Source: Streptomyces hygroscopicus (GTDB lineage Bacteria > Actinomycetota > Actinomycetes > Streptomycetales > Streptomycetaceae). Taken from it: 64,000 nt of DNA. The stretch is from positions 1 to 64,000 of the forward strand of contig NZ_LBMW01000029.1 of the NCBI RefSeq assembly GCF_026168105.1. Reading direction: 5' to 3'. Positions 1 through 7,699 of this stretch are shown piece after piece. Within the stretch, counting starts at the first letter, position 1. Each line of letters opens with the position of its first letter. Under the pieces are notes generated by a model. The model was not told the DNA's origin. It worked only from the letters and a program-made list of their open reading frames with translations, and searched no databases. The translations under genes and the position numbers were made by a program.

Positions 1-573
1 CCGCGCCAGAACCCCGTCCACCTCCGGAGTCAACGCCCCCGCCAGACGTGCGACCGGTGGACGGGACTCGTCGCGCAGGGCACGGACGGCCGCCCGTATC
101 GCATCCCGCCCCGGCCCCTGCGGCACTCCGGCGGCGACGCGCTCGTAGAGGTCGGCGCCCTCCTCGAGGACCAGTGCGACGTCGATGCGGGACGGAACCT
201 TGATCCGTGCGTGCCGCCGCCAGGTGGTGACCGGATCGCTCCAGGCCTCCACCAGATACGTCCAGTTGCCGACTGACAGCGGTGTCACGTCGGCACCCCA
301 GCGGTCCGTGCCGGGCTCCAGCTCCCTCATCGGCGTCCAGGACCCCGGGCGGCCCTCAGGGTCCCTCAGGACCACATTGGCGCCGATCGCGCCGTGCCCC
401 TCTGCGAACACGGTGGCGGTGACCTGGAAGGTCTCCCCCTCCACCGCCTTCGCCGGGCGCCGACCCCCGTCGACGAGGGGCCGGACGTCCACGATCGGGA
501 TACGGCCGATCGCGGGCCCGGCGACCCCGGCGACGGGGTTCGTCCCGTCCCCGGGCACGGCCTGCGGTTCCAT
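1..573 (-). CDS. glgE: GlgE, maltosyltransferase, N-terminal part (runs off window)
   Basis: The reverse strand is open from ATG 573 to the left edge, about 191 residues with no stop. The reading contains IGRIPIVDVRP near residue 23, then GETFQVTATVF, VVLRDPEGRPG and RTWTYLVEAWSDP-like text. This is the N-terminal domain (DUF3416) of GlgE, alpha-1,4-glucan:maltose-1-phosphate maltosyltransferase. The family extends alpha-glucans with maltose-1-phosphate in the cytosol, in the TreS-Pep2-GlgE route of actinobacteria. The GH13 catalytic domain would lie beyond the window, so the catalytic residues cannot be checked. No other glg or tre gene is visible on the right side. Recognition rests on the family wording of the N-terminal domain. 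Confidence 0.88.
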   Translation of the reverse strand, partial: MEPQAVPGDGTNPVAGVAGPAIGRIPIVDVRPLVDGGRRPAKAVEGETFQVTATVFAEGHGAIGANVVLRDPEGRPGSWTPMRELEPGTDRWGADVTPLSVGNWTYLVEAWSDPVTTWRRHARIKVPSRIDVALVLEEGADLYERVAAGVPQGPGRDAIRAAVRALRDESRPPVARLAGALTPEVDGVLAR

Positions 574-656
574 GGACTTCGCCTCCTCCGCCGTTCTCGA
601 GCCTTGGTGGACGCCGGCTCTCAGGGTCTTCGGTGCACTGCTGCGTACGGCATCCC

Positions 657-923
657 CTACGCGTTCGCCGACGGCGCGCGGCAGGCGCGGGGCACGGACC
701 GCTCGCGAGGTCCCTCGGCGTTCAGATAGAGCTCGGCGGCATCGGCGGCCTCACGCGCGCACCGCTTCCCCATCAGCACGCACAGGGTGTAGCCCGTGTT
801 CTCGAAATTGCCGCGGACCGCCCGGTTGTCGGGTGACGCGAGCATCAGACGTTCCCACGCCCGGTACTGCTCGAGATGTCTGGCGACCTCGGTTCTGGCT
901 GGCAGCAGCACGGGACCGGTCAC
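657..923 (-). CDS. DUF5133 domain protein
   Basis: This small cytosolic protein has 88 codons from GTG 923. A second GTG at 911 would give the start VLLPARTEVARHLEQY, closer to the usual family start, so the true N-terminus is uncertain by four codons. The sequence has the family's regular features: a helical ARHLEQYRAWERLML segment and then NTGYTLCVLMGKR, the conserved TLCVxxG core of DUF5133. The family is Streptomyces-rich and its function is unknown. The gene lies just upstream of glgE on the same strand with an 83-base gap, and it is divergent from the ATP-binding protein at 1236. Confidence 0.75.
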   Translation of the reverse strand: MTGPVLLPARTEVARHLEQYRAWERLMLASPDNRAVRGNFENTGYTLCVLMGKRCAREAADAAELYLNAEGPRERSVPRACRAPSANA

Positions 924-1235
924 CTCCCAACTCTGCGCTGGAGCACGGTTCCGGACGGTTCGCTGGTCGCGGTCCGGACGGTGCGCGAAGGCCGTGCACG
1001 GAACGGGGTTGATCCGCTACGGCGATCGAGACCTTCACCCATGGTGCACGGTGCGACACGCAGCGTCCTGTTCGCTTTTCAATCAATGGGGCGGATGGGT
1101 TTCGTGTTGCACGAATGGAGTACACCTCCCACTCTGGACTTACTCAGAAGCGATGAACGCTCACGCTTCGTGTTCGGGGCTCGGCCCACAGGGGCGAGGA
1201 GAAGCGAGAGCTTCGCCGGTGAGGAGCCAACGACG
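924..1235. other. Divergent intergenic region
   Basis: This stretch separates the DUF5133 gene from the ATP-binding protein and must hold both promoters. It has an inverted repeat at 1101-1115 (listed separately) and a GAGGAG ribosome site at 1221-1226. I see no open frame with family resemblance. Confidence 0.5.
1101..1115. promoter_or_regulatory. Perfect 6-bp inverted repeat, possible operator
   Basis: TTCGTG and CACGAA flank a three-base centre, a perfect dyad about 120 bases before the start of the 1236 gene and inside the divergent intergenic region. The size and position suit a dimeric regulator. No known consensus is recognised. Confidence 0.35.
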
Positions 1236-1760
1236 ATGAAGACCGCAGCGCCCTGCTACTACCACCTCGACGTGGAGATCAGCCCGGAGCGGATCGGACA
1301 GGTCCAGCGGATTCTGGCCGCCCACCTCCGGTACTGGAACCTCGAGATGCTTGTCGAGCCTGTCTGCCAGTGCACCGAAGCGCTGATGCGCACGATCGAC
1401 GCACACGCCTCGGACAAGAACACCACCATCGAGATGTGGTGGAACGGCCAGCACCTCATCACCGCGATCCAGGACAGCGAACGGGACATCCGGCCGCACT
1501 ACGCGCCGAGCGGCTGCCTGGTTCAGATCGCGGCCCTGAGCAACGGCTGGGGCTGCTGCGCCACCGGCACCGGCGGGAAGATCATCTGGTTCTCGCAGCG
1601 GGCCCGGTCCGCCGAACGCGCCCCGCTCGTTCCGGTGGCACCCGCGCCGAGCCTGCGCGAGACGCGCCCCCTCCCGCGCGCACTGCCGCTGGCGGCGGTC
1701 GCTGCCGCGCCGGAGCAGGAGGGTGCCGAGAAGCCTGCGCCGGCCATGGTCGACGCCTGA
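1236..1760 (+). CDS. ATP-binding, anti-sigma-factor-like protein (HATPase_c)
   Basis: The protein has 174 residues from ATG 1236, supported by GAGGAG nine bases upstream. Residues 1-125 resemble the short HATPase_c regulators of Streptomyces related to SpoIIAB/RsbW. These normally bind a sigma factor or anti-anti-sigma protein. The usual N-box Asn is not evident in the EALMRTIDAH segment, and the D-x-G-x-G box is reduced to QDSERD, so kinase activity is doubtful. The last 50 residues are low-complexity Pro/Ala. A sigma-regulator role is inferred from family. No partner gene is adjacent. Confidence 0.65.
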   Translation: MKTAAPCYYHLDVEISPERIGQVQRILAAHLRYWNLEMLVEPVCQCTEALMRTIDAHASDKNTTIEMWWNGQHLITAIQDSERDIRPHYAPSGCLVQIAALSNGWGCCATGTGGKIIWFSQRARSAERAPLVPVAPAPSLRETRPLPRALPLAAVAAAPEQEGAEKPAPAMVDA

Positions 1761-2277
1761 CGCCCGCGGCGTGTCGGGCGCGGCTCGTGCTCGGGTCCGC
1801 CCCCCCATGCCGAGGCGTGCGACGCACGGTCAAGGCGACGGCGCACGGCGAGGGCATACGAGGCGCACAATCGGCGTACGCCGCAGGGCCTCTGTGTACG
1901 GGGCAAGGCGAGGACGCATGGGGCAGGGCCGGGACGTGCAAGGGCAGTAATCGGCGTACGACACACGACCAGGGCGTACGGCGGTGCCCGGCGGGCGCCA
2001 AAGGCGGCCGCCGCGCGGGCCAGGGGAGGACGACCCGGCCGCGGTCCTCGCGACCGCGGCGCGCCCTCGTCCGGGTGCCGGGACAGCGTTTCGGCCGGCG
2101 TTCGGCCGGCGTCTGCGCCGCAGCTGGTCCCGGCGGTGCGGCCGTCCTCGACGCGAGCCTGCCCCGGCCCGCCCGGGCGCGTCCGTCGCACACGCCGCCG
2201 GGAATCCGCGAGTCCAGGATCGGTTTCCGCCAACTCCGCTCTTCCGGCCGGTGTGTTGGTCCTGTCAGACTCCGGAC
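1761..2277. other. Intergenic region with GGCGTACG-type short repeats
   Basis: No convincing gene is seen in these 517 bases. The sequence is rich in variants of GGCGTACG, GGGCATACG and GGGCGTACG. The 12-mer AATCGGCGTACG occurs exactly twice, at 1869-1880 and 1949-1960. The rightmost part must hold the promoter of the transhydrogenase gene. Confidence 0.45.
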
Positions 2278-3681
2278 GTGCCCGACTTCGACATGCTCGT
2301 CATAGGATCCGGACCCGGTGGCCAGAAGGCCGCCATCGCCGGGGCCAAGCTCGGCCGCCGGGTCGCCGTCGTCGACCAGCCCGACATGGTCGGCGGTGTC
2401 TCCATCCACACCGGCACGATCCCCTCCAAGACACTGCGTGAGGCCGTCCTCTACCTCACCGGCCTCACCCAGCGGGATCTGTACGGACAGAGCTACCGCC
2501 TCAAGGAGGACATCACCGTCGCCGACCTGACCGCGCGCACCCGGCACGTGGTGGGCCGCGAGGTCGATGTCATCCGCAGCCAGCTCTCCCGCAATCATGT
2601 GTCCCTCTTCGCCGGTACGGGCCGGTTCGTGGACCCGCACACGGTCGCCGTGCGCGAAGCGACGGGCGACGAACGGCTGTTGAGCGCCGAGCATCTCGTC
2701 ATAGCCACGGGCACCCGGCCCGCGCGGCCCGCGAGCGTCGAGTTCGACGGTCGGTCGATCATGGACTCGGACAACGTCCTGGACCTGGAGCGGGTGCCGC
2801 GTTCGATGGTCATCGTCGGCGCGGGGGTGATCGGCATCGAGTACGCCTCCATGTTCGCCGCTCTCGGCAGCAAGGTCACGGTGGTCGAGAAGCGGACCGG
2901 GATGCTCGACTTCTGCGACGTCGAGGTGATCGAGTCGCTCAAGTACCACCTGCGGGACCTGGCCGTCACGTTCCGCTTCGGCGAGACCGTCGCCGCGGTC
3001 GAACGGCACTCCAACGGCACCCTCACGATCCTGGAGAGCGGCAAGAAGATCCCGGCGGACGCCGTGATGTACTCGGCCGGGCGGCAGGGCCTGACCGACG
3101 GGCTCGGCCTCGACAAAGCGGGGCTGGCCTCGGACGCACGCGGGCGGATCAAGGTCGACGAGCACTACCGCACCGAGGTGCCGCACATCTACGCAGTAGG
3201 CGATGTGATCGGCTTCCCGGCGCTGGCCGCCACCTCGATGGAACAGGGCCGTCTGGCGGCGTACCACGCCTGCGGCGAGCCGGTGCACGAGATTGGCGGC
3301 CTGCAGCCGATCGGCATCTACACCATCCCGGAGATCAGCTTCATCGGGCGCACGGAGGACCAGCTCACCGAGGACTGCGTGCCGTTCGAGGTCGGAGTCT
3401 CCCGCTACCGCGAACTGGCCCGCGGACAGATCATCGGCGACTCGCACGGCATGCTGAAGCTGCTGGTCTCACCGGCGGACCGCACCCTGCTGGGCGTGCA
3501 CTGCTTCGGCACCGGGGCCACCGAGCTGATCCACATCGGCCAGGCGGTGATGGGCTGCGGCGGCACGGTCGACTACCTCGTCGACGCGGTCTTCAACTAT
3601 CCGACGCTCGCGGAGTCGTACAAGGTCGCCGCGCTGGACGCGACCAACAAGATCCGGCAGATCGACCGGCTCAAGGGCTGA
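2278..3681 (+). CDS. sthA: Soluble pyridine nucleotide transhydrogenase
   Basis: A 467-residue FAD flavoprotein that interconverts NADH and NADPH in the cytosol; the length matches the family (about 466). Translation from GTG 2278 begins PDFDMLVIGSGPGGQKAA, an FAD-binding GxGxxG fold. A second Rossmann motif (VIVGAGVIGIEYAS) lies near residue 180, and the FAD motif HIYAVGDV follows. In the loop GGVSIHTGTIPSKTLRE the redox-active CxxxxC pair of lipoamide and glutathione reductases is absent, which identifies the SthA branch. The open frame extends further upstream, but only this start gives the correct length and N-terminus. It is followed in the same direction by the YciO-like gene, about 65 bases on. 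Confidence 0.93.
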   Translation: MPDFDMLVIGSGPGGQKAAIAGAKLGRRVAVVDQPDMVGGVSIHTGTIPSKTLREAVLYLTGLTQRDLYGQSYRLKEDITVADLTARTRHVVGREVDVIRSQLSRNHVSLFAGTGRFVDPHTVAVREATGDERLLSAEHLVIATGTRPARPASVEFDGRSIMDSDNVLDLERVPRSMVIVGAGVIGIEYASMFAALGSKVTVVEKRTGMLDFCDVEVIESLKYHLRDLAVTFRFGETVAAVERHSNGTLTILESGKKIPADAVMYSAGRQGLTDGLGLDKAGLASDARGRIKVDEHYRTEVPHIYAVGDVIGFPALAATSMEQGRLAAYHACGEPVHEIGGLQPIGIYTIPEISFIGRTEDQLTEDCVPFEVGVSRYRELARGQIIGDSHGMLKLLVSPADRTLLGVHCFGTGATELIHIGQAVMGCGGTVDYLVDAVFNYPTLAESYKVAALDATNKIRQIDRLKG

Positions 3682-3747
3682 TCGACCGGCTCGACCGACG
3701 GCTCCTTCGCGTGGACAGGCCGTACCCGCGTGATCGACACTCGGCGG

Positions 3748-4368
3748 ATGGCGAAGTACTTCGACGTTCACCCGGAAAACCCGCAGCCGCGCACGATCGG
3801 CCAGGTCGCCGACAGCATCCGCGACGGTGCCCTCGTCGTCTACCCGACGGACTCCTGCTTCGCACTGGGCAGCCGCCTGGGCAGCCGCGACGGCATGGAC
3901 CGCATCCGTTCGATCCGCCACCTCGACGACCGACATCACTTCACGCTCGTGTGCCGGGACTTCGCCCAGCTGGGCCAGTTCGTGCACGTCGACAAGGACG
4001 TGTTCCGCGCGATCAAGGCCTCGACGCCCGGCAGCTACACGTTCATCCTGCCCGCGACACGCGAGGTCCCGCGCAAGCTGCTCCACCCGAAGAAGAAGAC
4101 GGTCGGCGTGCGCATCCCCGATCATGTCGTGGCGCAGGCGCTGCTGGACGAACTCGGCGAGCCGATCCTGTCCAGCACGCTGCTCCTGCCGGGCGAGGAG
4201 GAGCCGATGACACAGGGCTGGGAGATCAAGGAGCGGCTCGACCACGTCGTGGACGCCGTGGTGGACTCCGGCGACTGCGGCACCGAGCCGACGACGGTGA
4301 TCGACTTCTCCGGCGGCGAGGCCGAGATCGTACGCAAGGGCGCGGGTGACACCTCACGGTTCGAGTGA
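3748..4368 (+). CDS. Sua5/YciO/YrdC-family protein (YciO type)
   Basis: The ATG at 3748 gives MAKYFDVHPENPQ, the normal YciO start, and 206 residues, the same length as the E. coli protein; a GTG at 3730 is also in frame. Motifs include GALVVYPTDSCFALG, the SIRHLDDRHHFTLVCRD segment, GSYTFILPAT and the KKKTVGVRIP loop. These form the dsRNA-binding-like fold that makes threonylcarbamoyl-AMP in the tRNA t6A pathway. YciO proteins are paralogues of TsaC with weaker or uncertain activity, so the exact reaction is not assured. The gene follows sthA on the same strand and may be co-transcribed. Confidence 0.85.
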   Translation: MAKYFDVHPENPQPRTIGQVADSIRDGALVVYPTDSCFALGSRLGSRDGMDRIRSIRHLDDRHHFTLVCRDFAQLGQFVHVDKDVFRAIKASTPGSYTFILPATREVPRKLLHPKKKTVGVRIPDHVVAQALLDELGEPILSSTLLLPGEEEPMTQGWEIKERLDHVVDAVVDSGDCGTEPTTVIDFSGGEAEIVRKGAGDTSRFE

Positions 4369-4669
4369 CTCGCGGCCCACCGTCGCGCCGGGGCCGTTCG
4401 CCCGACGCGGGGGCTGCCGATGAGTCACGTTGCCGCCGCGATGCCGAGTGTGGTGGCGGACACGACGGGAGACAGATCGGCTGACACCTGCGGCACCCTG
4501 GCCGTTGACCGATGCACTCGGTTGCTGCCCTCGGTTTCGGTGCGCGCAGGGCCCCGAAGCTGTGGGACACGGCCCGGGCTCGTCTGGACCGGCCCCGAAG
4601 ACGGGTGCAGGCTGTGAAAGGGGACGCAGGCCGCCGGTTCGGCCGATTCTCCGCACGGGAGTGATCACG
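4369..4669. other. Intergenic region before DUF1876 gene
   Basis: No gene is seen. The 10-mer GGCCCCGAAG occurs twice, at 4550-4559 and 4591-4600. This region must hold the promoter of the DUF1876 gene. A ribosome site is only weakly visible (CACGGGAGTGATCACG before ATG 4670). Confidence 0.4.
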
Positions 4670-4927
4670 ATGGAAGACAAGCAGTGGACCGTGCAGATCT
4701 ACATCACGGAGGACGGCGACGACACCCATGCGCGTGCCGTGCTGACCACCCGCGACACGGCGACGGTCACCGGACGGGGCGTGGCCCGGCGCAATCCGGT
4801 CGACCGGCCCATCCCGGAGATCGGTGACGAGCTCGCCGCCAGCCGTGCGCTGGAGGACCTCGCCATCCGGCTGCACGACGTCGCCTCCGACGACATCGTG
4901 CAGTTGGCCGGTCCCGCCGTACCGTAA
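4670..4927 (+). CDS. DUF1876 domain protein (dsRBD-like fold)
   Basis: An 85-residue cytosolic protein from ATG 4670. It matches the actinobacterial DUF1876 family across its whole length: KQWTVQIYITEDGDDTHARAV, the GRGVARRNPVDRPIPEIGDE block and the ALEDLAIRLHDVASDDI helix. Proteins of this family have a compact alpha/beta fold, and relatives such as Rv2632c occur near hypoxia- or stress-related genes in mycobacteria. Biochemical function is unknown. Its setting between redox genes and stress genes fits a stress-response role, which is inference. Confidence 0.85.
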   Translation: MEDKQWTVQIYITEDGDDTHARAVLTTRDTATVTGRGVARRNPVDRPIPEIGDELAASRALEDLAIRLHDVASDDIVQLAGPAVP

Positions 4928-5391
4928 AGGCGCGCGCACATCCCGCTCGGTGTCGCACCGCGGCGGCGGGCCGCACCGGCAACGAGAACGCCGAGGGCCG
5001 CGGGCGCTGGCGGTTCTCGCGCTCCCGTGGTGTGCTGAGAGTGACGGGAAGGACCCGGGAAGACGCGGAGAAGCGGCTAGCGGCCGTGCACCGCGCAATC
5101 GAGATCCGCGAGAAGCGGGTGGGGTCCTTCCCGCCCCGTCATGCCCTGTCTGTGCCGGCCCCGTCCCCGCGCCGGGCGTCGCGCGCTCCCGCAGTCGGCG
5201 GACCACCACCCCGCCGACGCCTCCTCCACGGCAGACCCGGGGGAAGCACGGCAGTCCCCCGGGAAGAGTGACAAGCAGCCCCACGACCGTCGTCCCGGTC
5301 CGGTCTCGGTCCGGCCGATGAGCAGCCCTCGGCCGGGGCCTTCGGGGCGGGGCGGGCGGCCGCGGCGTCAGGAACGAAAGGACACGGAGCG
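4928..5391. other. Intergenic region before the cNMP-binding protein
   Basis: These 464 bases lie between two plus-strand genes. An open frame at 5032-5271 (79 codons) begins with a helical-looking segment but decays into Pro/Arg-rich text and has no family resemblance, so I do not call it. An imperfect dyad GGGCC-TTCG-GGGCG sits at 5336-5349, about 40 bases before the next start. Confidence 0.4.
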
Positions 5392-5850
5392 ATGGCGTCT
5401 GCCACCACCCTGACCTCGGCCCTCCCGGCCGACCACCGCGAGCGGCTGATGCGGCTCGCCCGCGAGGTCTCCTTCGAGGCGGGAACGCGTCTGTTCGAGG
5501 AGGGCCGACACGCTGACCGGTTCTGGATCATCCGGACCGGGACCGTGGCCCTGGACCTGCATGTTCCCGGCCGCCGGGCCGCCGTCATCGATTCGCTGGG
5601 ACACGGCGAACTGGTCGGCTGGTCCTGGCACTTCACGCCCCATGTGTGGCAGCTGGGTGCCGAGGCCATGAGTCCGGTGCGGGCCCATGAGTTCGACGCG
5701 GTGGCCGTACGGGCCATGTGCGCGCAGGATCCCGAATTCGGCCGTGCGATCGCGGTCTGGGTCGGCTATGTGCTCGCCCACCGTCTGCACGCGGCCCGCA
5801 CCCGGCTTCTCGATCTGTACGCCCCCTACGGCAGCGGGGACCGGGTATGA
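5392..5850 (+). CDS. Stand-alone cyclic-nucleotide-binding domain protein
   Basis: A 152-residue protein starting MASATTLTSALPADHRERLM. It carries one Crp-type beta-barrel domain: FEAGTRLFEEGRHADRFWIIRTG and then the IDSLGHGELVGWSWHF turn, which corresponds to the phosphate-binding cassette. The chain ends soon after the C-helix (YVLAHRLHAARTRLLDLYAP), so no DNA-binding helix-turn-helix is present. It probably senses a small ligand or acts with a partner protein. It is convergent with the Rv1733c-like gene, with 30 bases between stops. Confidence 0.8.
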   Translation: MASATTLTSALPADHRERLMRLAREVSFEAGTRLFEEGRHADRFWIIRTGTVALDLHVPGRRAAVIDSLGHGELVGWSWHFTPHVWQLGAEAMSPVRAHEFDAVAVRAMCAQDPEFGRAIAVWVGYVLAHRLHAARTRLLDLYAPYGSGDRV

Positions 5851-5880
5851 GCGTGCCCTCCGGGCGACCGGACAACTCCG

Positions 5881-6471
5881 TCAGCCGATCGTCCTGCGCC
5901 ACCGAGGGCCGACCCGCTCCCACTCCCGGTCCCATTCCGCCATGCGCTGCCGGTCCAGACCCCCGCGCACCAGCCGTCCGCAGGCCCACGTCCCGCCCGC
6001 GGCGCAGACTCCCGCGAGCGCGCCGACCAGCCACGCCTGCCGCTGCGCCTGCGCCTCGGTCACCGGCGCGGTGACCAGCCCGCCCGCCCGGTCCGTCCAT
6101 ACGGTGACCGGCGTCCCCGCCCTCTCGGCGGGCCGGACCCTCACCAGCCCCGTGTGCGTCGAGGCGTCGAGGGCGGTCCAGCGCGCCCTCGCCCACACGG
6201 TGCCGCCCCCGTACTCGGACACCGGCTGCGCACTGTGCGCCGCGTTCTCGGTGAGCACGGCCCGCACCGCAAACGAGTCGGCGCCGCGCGCGGCGATTGC
6301 GTGCCGCATTGCTCCCGCCGCCCCCTGCCCCGCGAACACACCGGCCAGCACGACGAAGAGCCAGGTGGCGAGCATGATCCAGGCCTCCGCGCGGTCGCTG
6401 CGGCGTCGCAGCGGATTGCGCCGCCACCGCCACAGACACGTCTGCGCCGTCGTAGATCGTCTCGCAGTCAT
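5881..6471 (-). CDS. Rv1733c-like two-TM membrane protein
   Basis: A 196-residue protein from ATG 6471, with GAGGTGAGGA just upstream. The basic N-terminus (RWRRNPLRRRSDRAEAW) leads into a first membrane segment at residues about 30-55. An outside domain follows, with YGGGTVWARARWTALDAS and GTPVTVWTDRAGGLV. A second membrane segment lies near residues 143-165, and the end is a cytoplasmic basic tail. This layout and the NPLRRRSDR motif match the Rv1733c family of actinobacterial membrane proteins, strongly hypoxia-induced in Mycobacterium tuberculosis (DosR regulon). Biochemical role unknown. It lies 20 bases downstream of the PPOX gene, a likely two-gene operon. Confidence 0.8.
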   Translation of the reverse strand: MTARRSTTAQTCLWRWRRNPLRRRSDRAEAWIMLATWLFVVLAGVFAGQGAAGAMRHAIAARGADSFAVRAVLTENAAHSAQPVSEYGGGTVWARARWTALDASTHTGLVRVRPAERAGTPVTVWTDRAGGLVTAPVTEAQAQRQAWLVGALAGVCAAGGTWACGRLVRGGLDRQRMAEWDREWERVGPRWRRTIG

Positions 6472-6491
6472 CGGTCCTCACCTCGCGTGCG

Positions 6492-6932
6492 TCATGTGAC
6501 GCTTCCGGCTCCGTAGAGGCTGACGCCGCCCACGAGTTCATGTCCCGTCACCAGCTCGGGATCGATGCGCACGAACACCTCCTCCGATGAGGGCACCCAG
6601 GAGGGTGGTCCGGTGCGGGCCAGCCGGTCGCGTTCGGCGGGGTCGGTCACCACGGCGGCCGGTCCCGTGACGACGACGCTCCAGCCGGAGCGCGCGGCCG
6701 CGTCGACCTCGTCCGCCTCGAAGGCGACCACCGACCCCTCGATGGCACGGACCAGCTCCGAGGCCGCCGGGGTGCACAGCAGCACCGACCCGTCGTAGTC
6801 CAGGCGGAAGGTGAGCGGCAGGACCGCGGGCAGGGCGTGACGCGTGTGGATGACACGACCGACGGGGACCTTCGTCATCAGGCGCAGGCACTCGTGGCGT
6901 TCGAGTTCACGGAAGCCGTCGTTCGGATACAT
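6492..6932 (-). CDS. Pyridoxamine 5'-phosphate oxidase family protein
   Basis: A 146-residue single-domain flavin-fold protein. The start MYPNDGFRELERHECLRLM is followed by VPVGRVIHTRHALPAVLPL and the FEADEVDAAARSGWSVVVTG segment. This is typical of small PPOX-like split-barrel proteins that bind FMN, F420 or haem. Members of this group in actinobacteria are stress-associated, and their substrates are mostly unknown. It is followed directly by the Rv1733c-like membrane gene on the same strand. The XRE-PPOX gene upstream carries a similar domain, so the two are likely paralogues. Confidence 0.82.
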   Translation of the reverse strand: MYPNDGFRELERHECLRLMTKVPVGRVIHTRHALPAVLPLTFRLDYDGSVLLCTPAASELVRAIEGSVVAFEADEVDAAARSGWSVVVTGPAAVVTDPAERDRLARTGPPSWVPSSEEVFVRIDPELVTGHELVGGVSLYGAGSVT

Positions 6933-7006
6933 CGGTCAACCCGTCTTTCGCCTGCTGCGGCAGCCGTGCCATGAGCCGCCGCCCTCGGCTCCTGCGGCGG
7001 GGCCGG

Positions 7007-7681
7007 TCACACGGTGATGCGCCGCCCGGTGATGCTGAGGGGATCGATCCGGATCCACAGGTCCCGTTGTCCGCCCGCCCAGGGCTTGCTGTACGCCTGC
7101 TCCTCCAGTCGCCGTACGGAGTCGGGATCCGTCACGGCGCTTGCGTGCCCGCACACCAGGACGCTCCAGCCCTGACTGAACGCGGCGTCGATGCGGTCGA
7201 CCTCGAATGCCACCTGGGAGCCCGTCGCCTGTGAGGGCACCGTGCCCGGCGCGGTGCGGAAGACGATCGCCTCCCCTACGACGCCGTAGTTGAGGGGGAC
7301 GATCACCGGGCCCGAGTCGGTGGGGAGCGCGAGCCTGCCCACGCCGTGCGTCGAGAGCAGGTCCCGGCACTCCTGGCTGCTCAGTTCGGTGAACTTCGGG
7401 TGCCGCCCGGCCTGCCCGAGGCCGGGCGGCAGATCGACGTCACCGCCGGTGAGCTCGAGCACCGTGGTCTCCAGGGCTCCGGCCAGCCGTAGCAGGGTGC
7501 TCACGCCCGGCGCGGCGGTGGGCTGCTCCTCCAGGTACTGGAGGTAGCTGGAGGCCATGCCCGCCCGGTGGGCCGCTTCCTCCCGGTTCAGGCCGAGCTC
7601 CTCGCGCCGCAGGGCGATCCGGCGCCCGAGATTGCCCGTGGGGTGGCTCTCCACCGTGTCCGACGATCCCTGTGCGGCCAT
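7007..7681 (-). CDS. XRE helix-turn-helix fused to a PPOX domain
   Basis: The protein has 224 residues from ATG 7681, chosen because GAGGAA lies nine bases before it; an in-frame GTG at 7690 has no spacing to that site. Residues about 15-75 are an XRE/Cro helix-turn-helix: GRRIALRREELGLNREEAA, then GMASSYLQYLEE. Residues about 90-220 are a flavin-binding split barrel (VGRLALPTDSGPVIVPLNYG, FEVDRIDAAFSQGWSVLVCG) like the neighbouring PPOX protein. The fusion suggests a transcription regulator that reads a flavin, F420 or haem ligand. Ligand and targets are not known; the adjacent PPOX and alcohol dehydrogenase genes are natural candidates. Confidence 0.85.
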   Translation of the reverse strand: MAAQGSSDTVESHPTGNLGRRIALRREELGLNREEAAHRAGMASSYLQYLEEQPTAAPGVSTLLRLAGALETTVLELTGGDVDLPPGLGQAGRHPKFTELSSQECRDLLSTHGVGRLALPTDSGPVIVPLNYGVVGEAIVFRTAPGTVPSQATGSQVAFEVDRIDAAFSQGWSVLVCGHASAVTDPDSVRRLEEQAYSKPWAGGQRDLWIRIDPLSITGRRITV

Positions 7682-7699
7682 GGCCGTCACTTCCTCTCG

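Noticed and set aside
4564..4579. GGGACACGGCCC-like string before the DUF1876 gene as a DosR-type box
   Set aside because: The half-site spacing is two bases too short for a DosR box and the halves are not symmetric.
5032..5271. 79-codon frame with a helical start before the cNMP gene
   Set aside because: Only the first 30 residues look protein-like; the rest is Pro/Arg-rich low complexity and no ribosome site is convincing.
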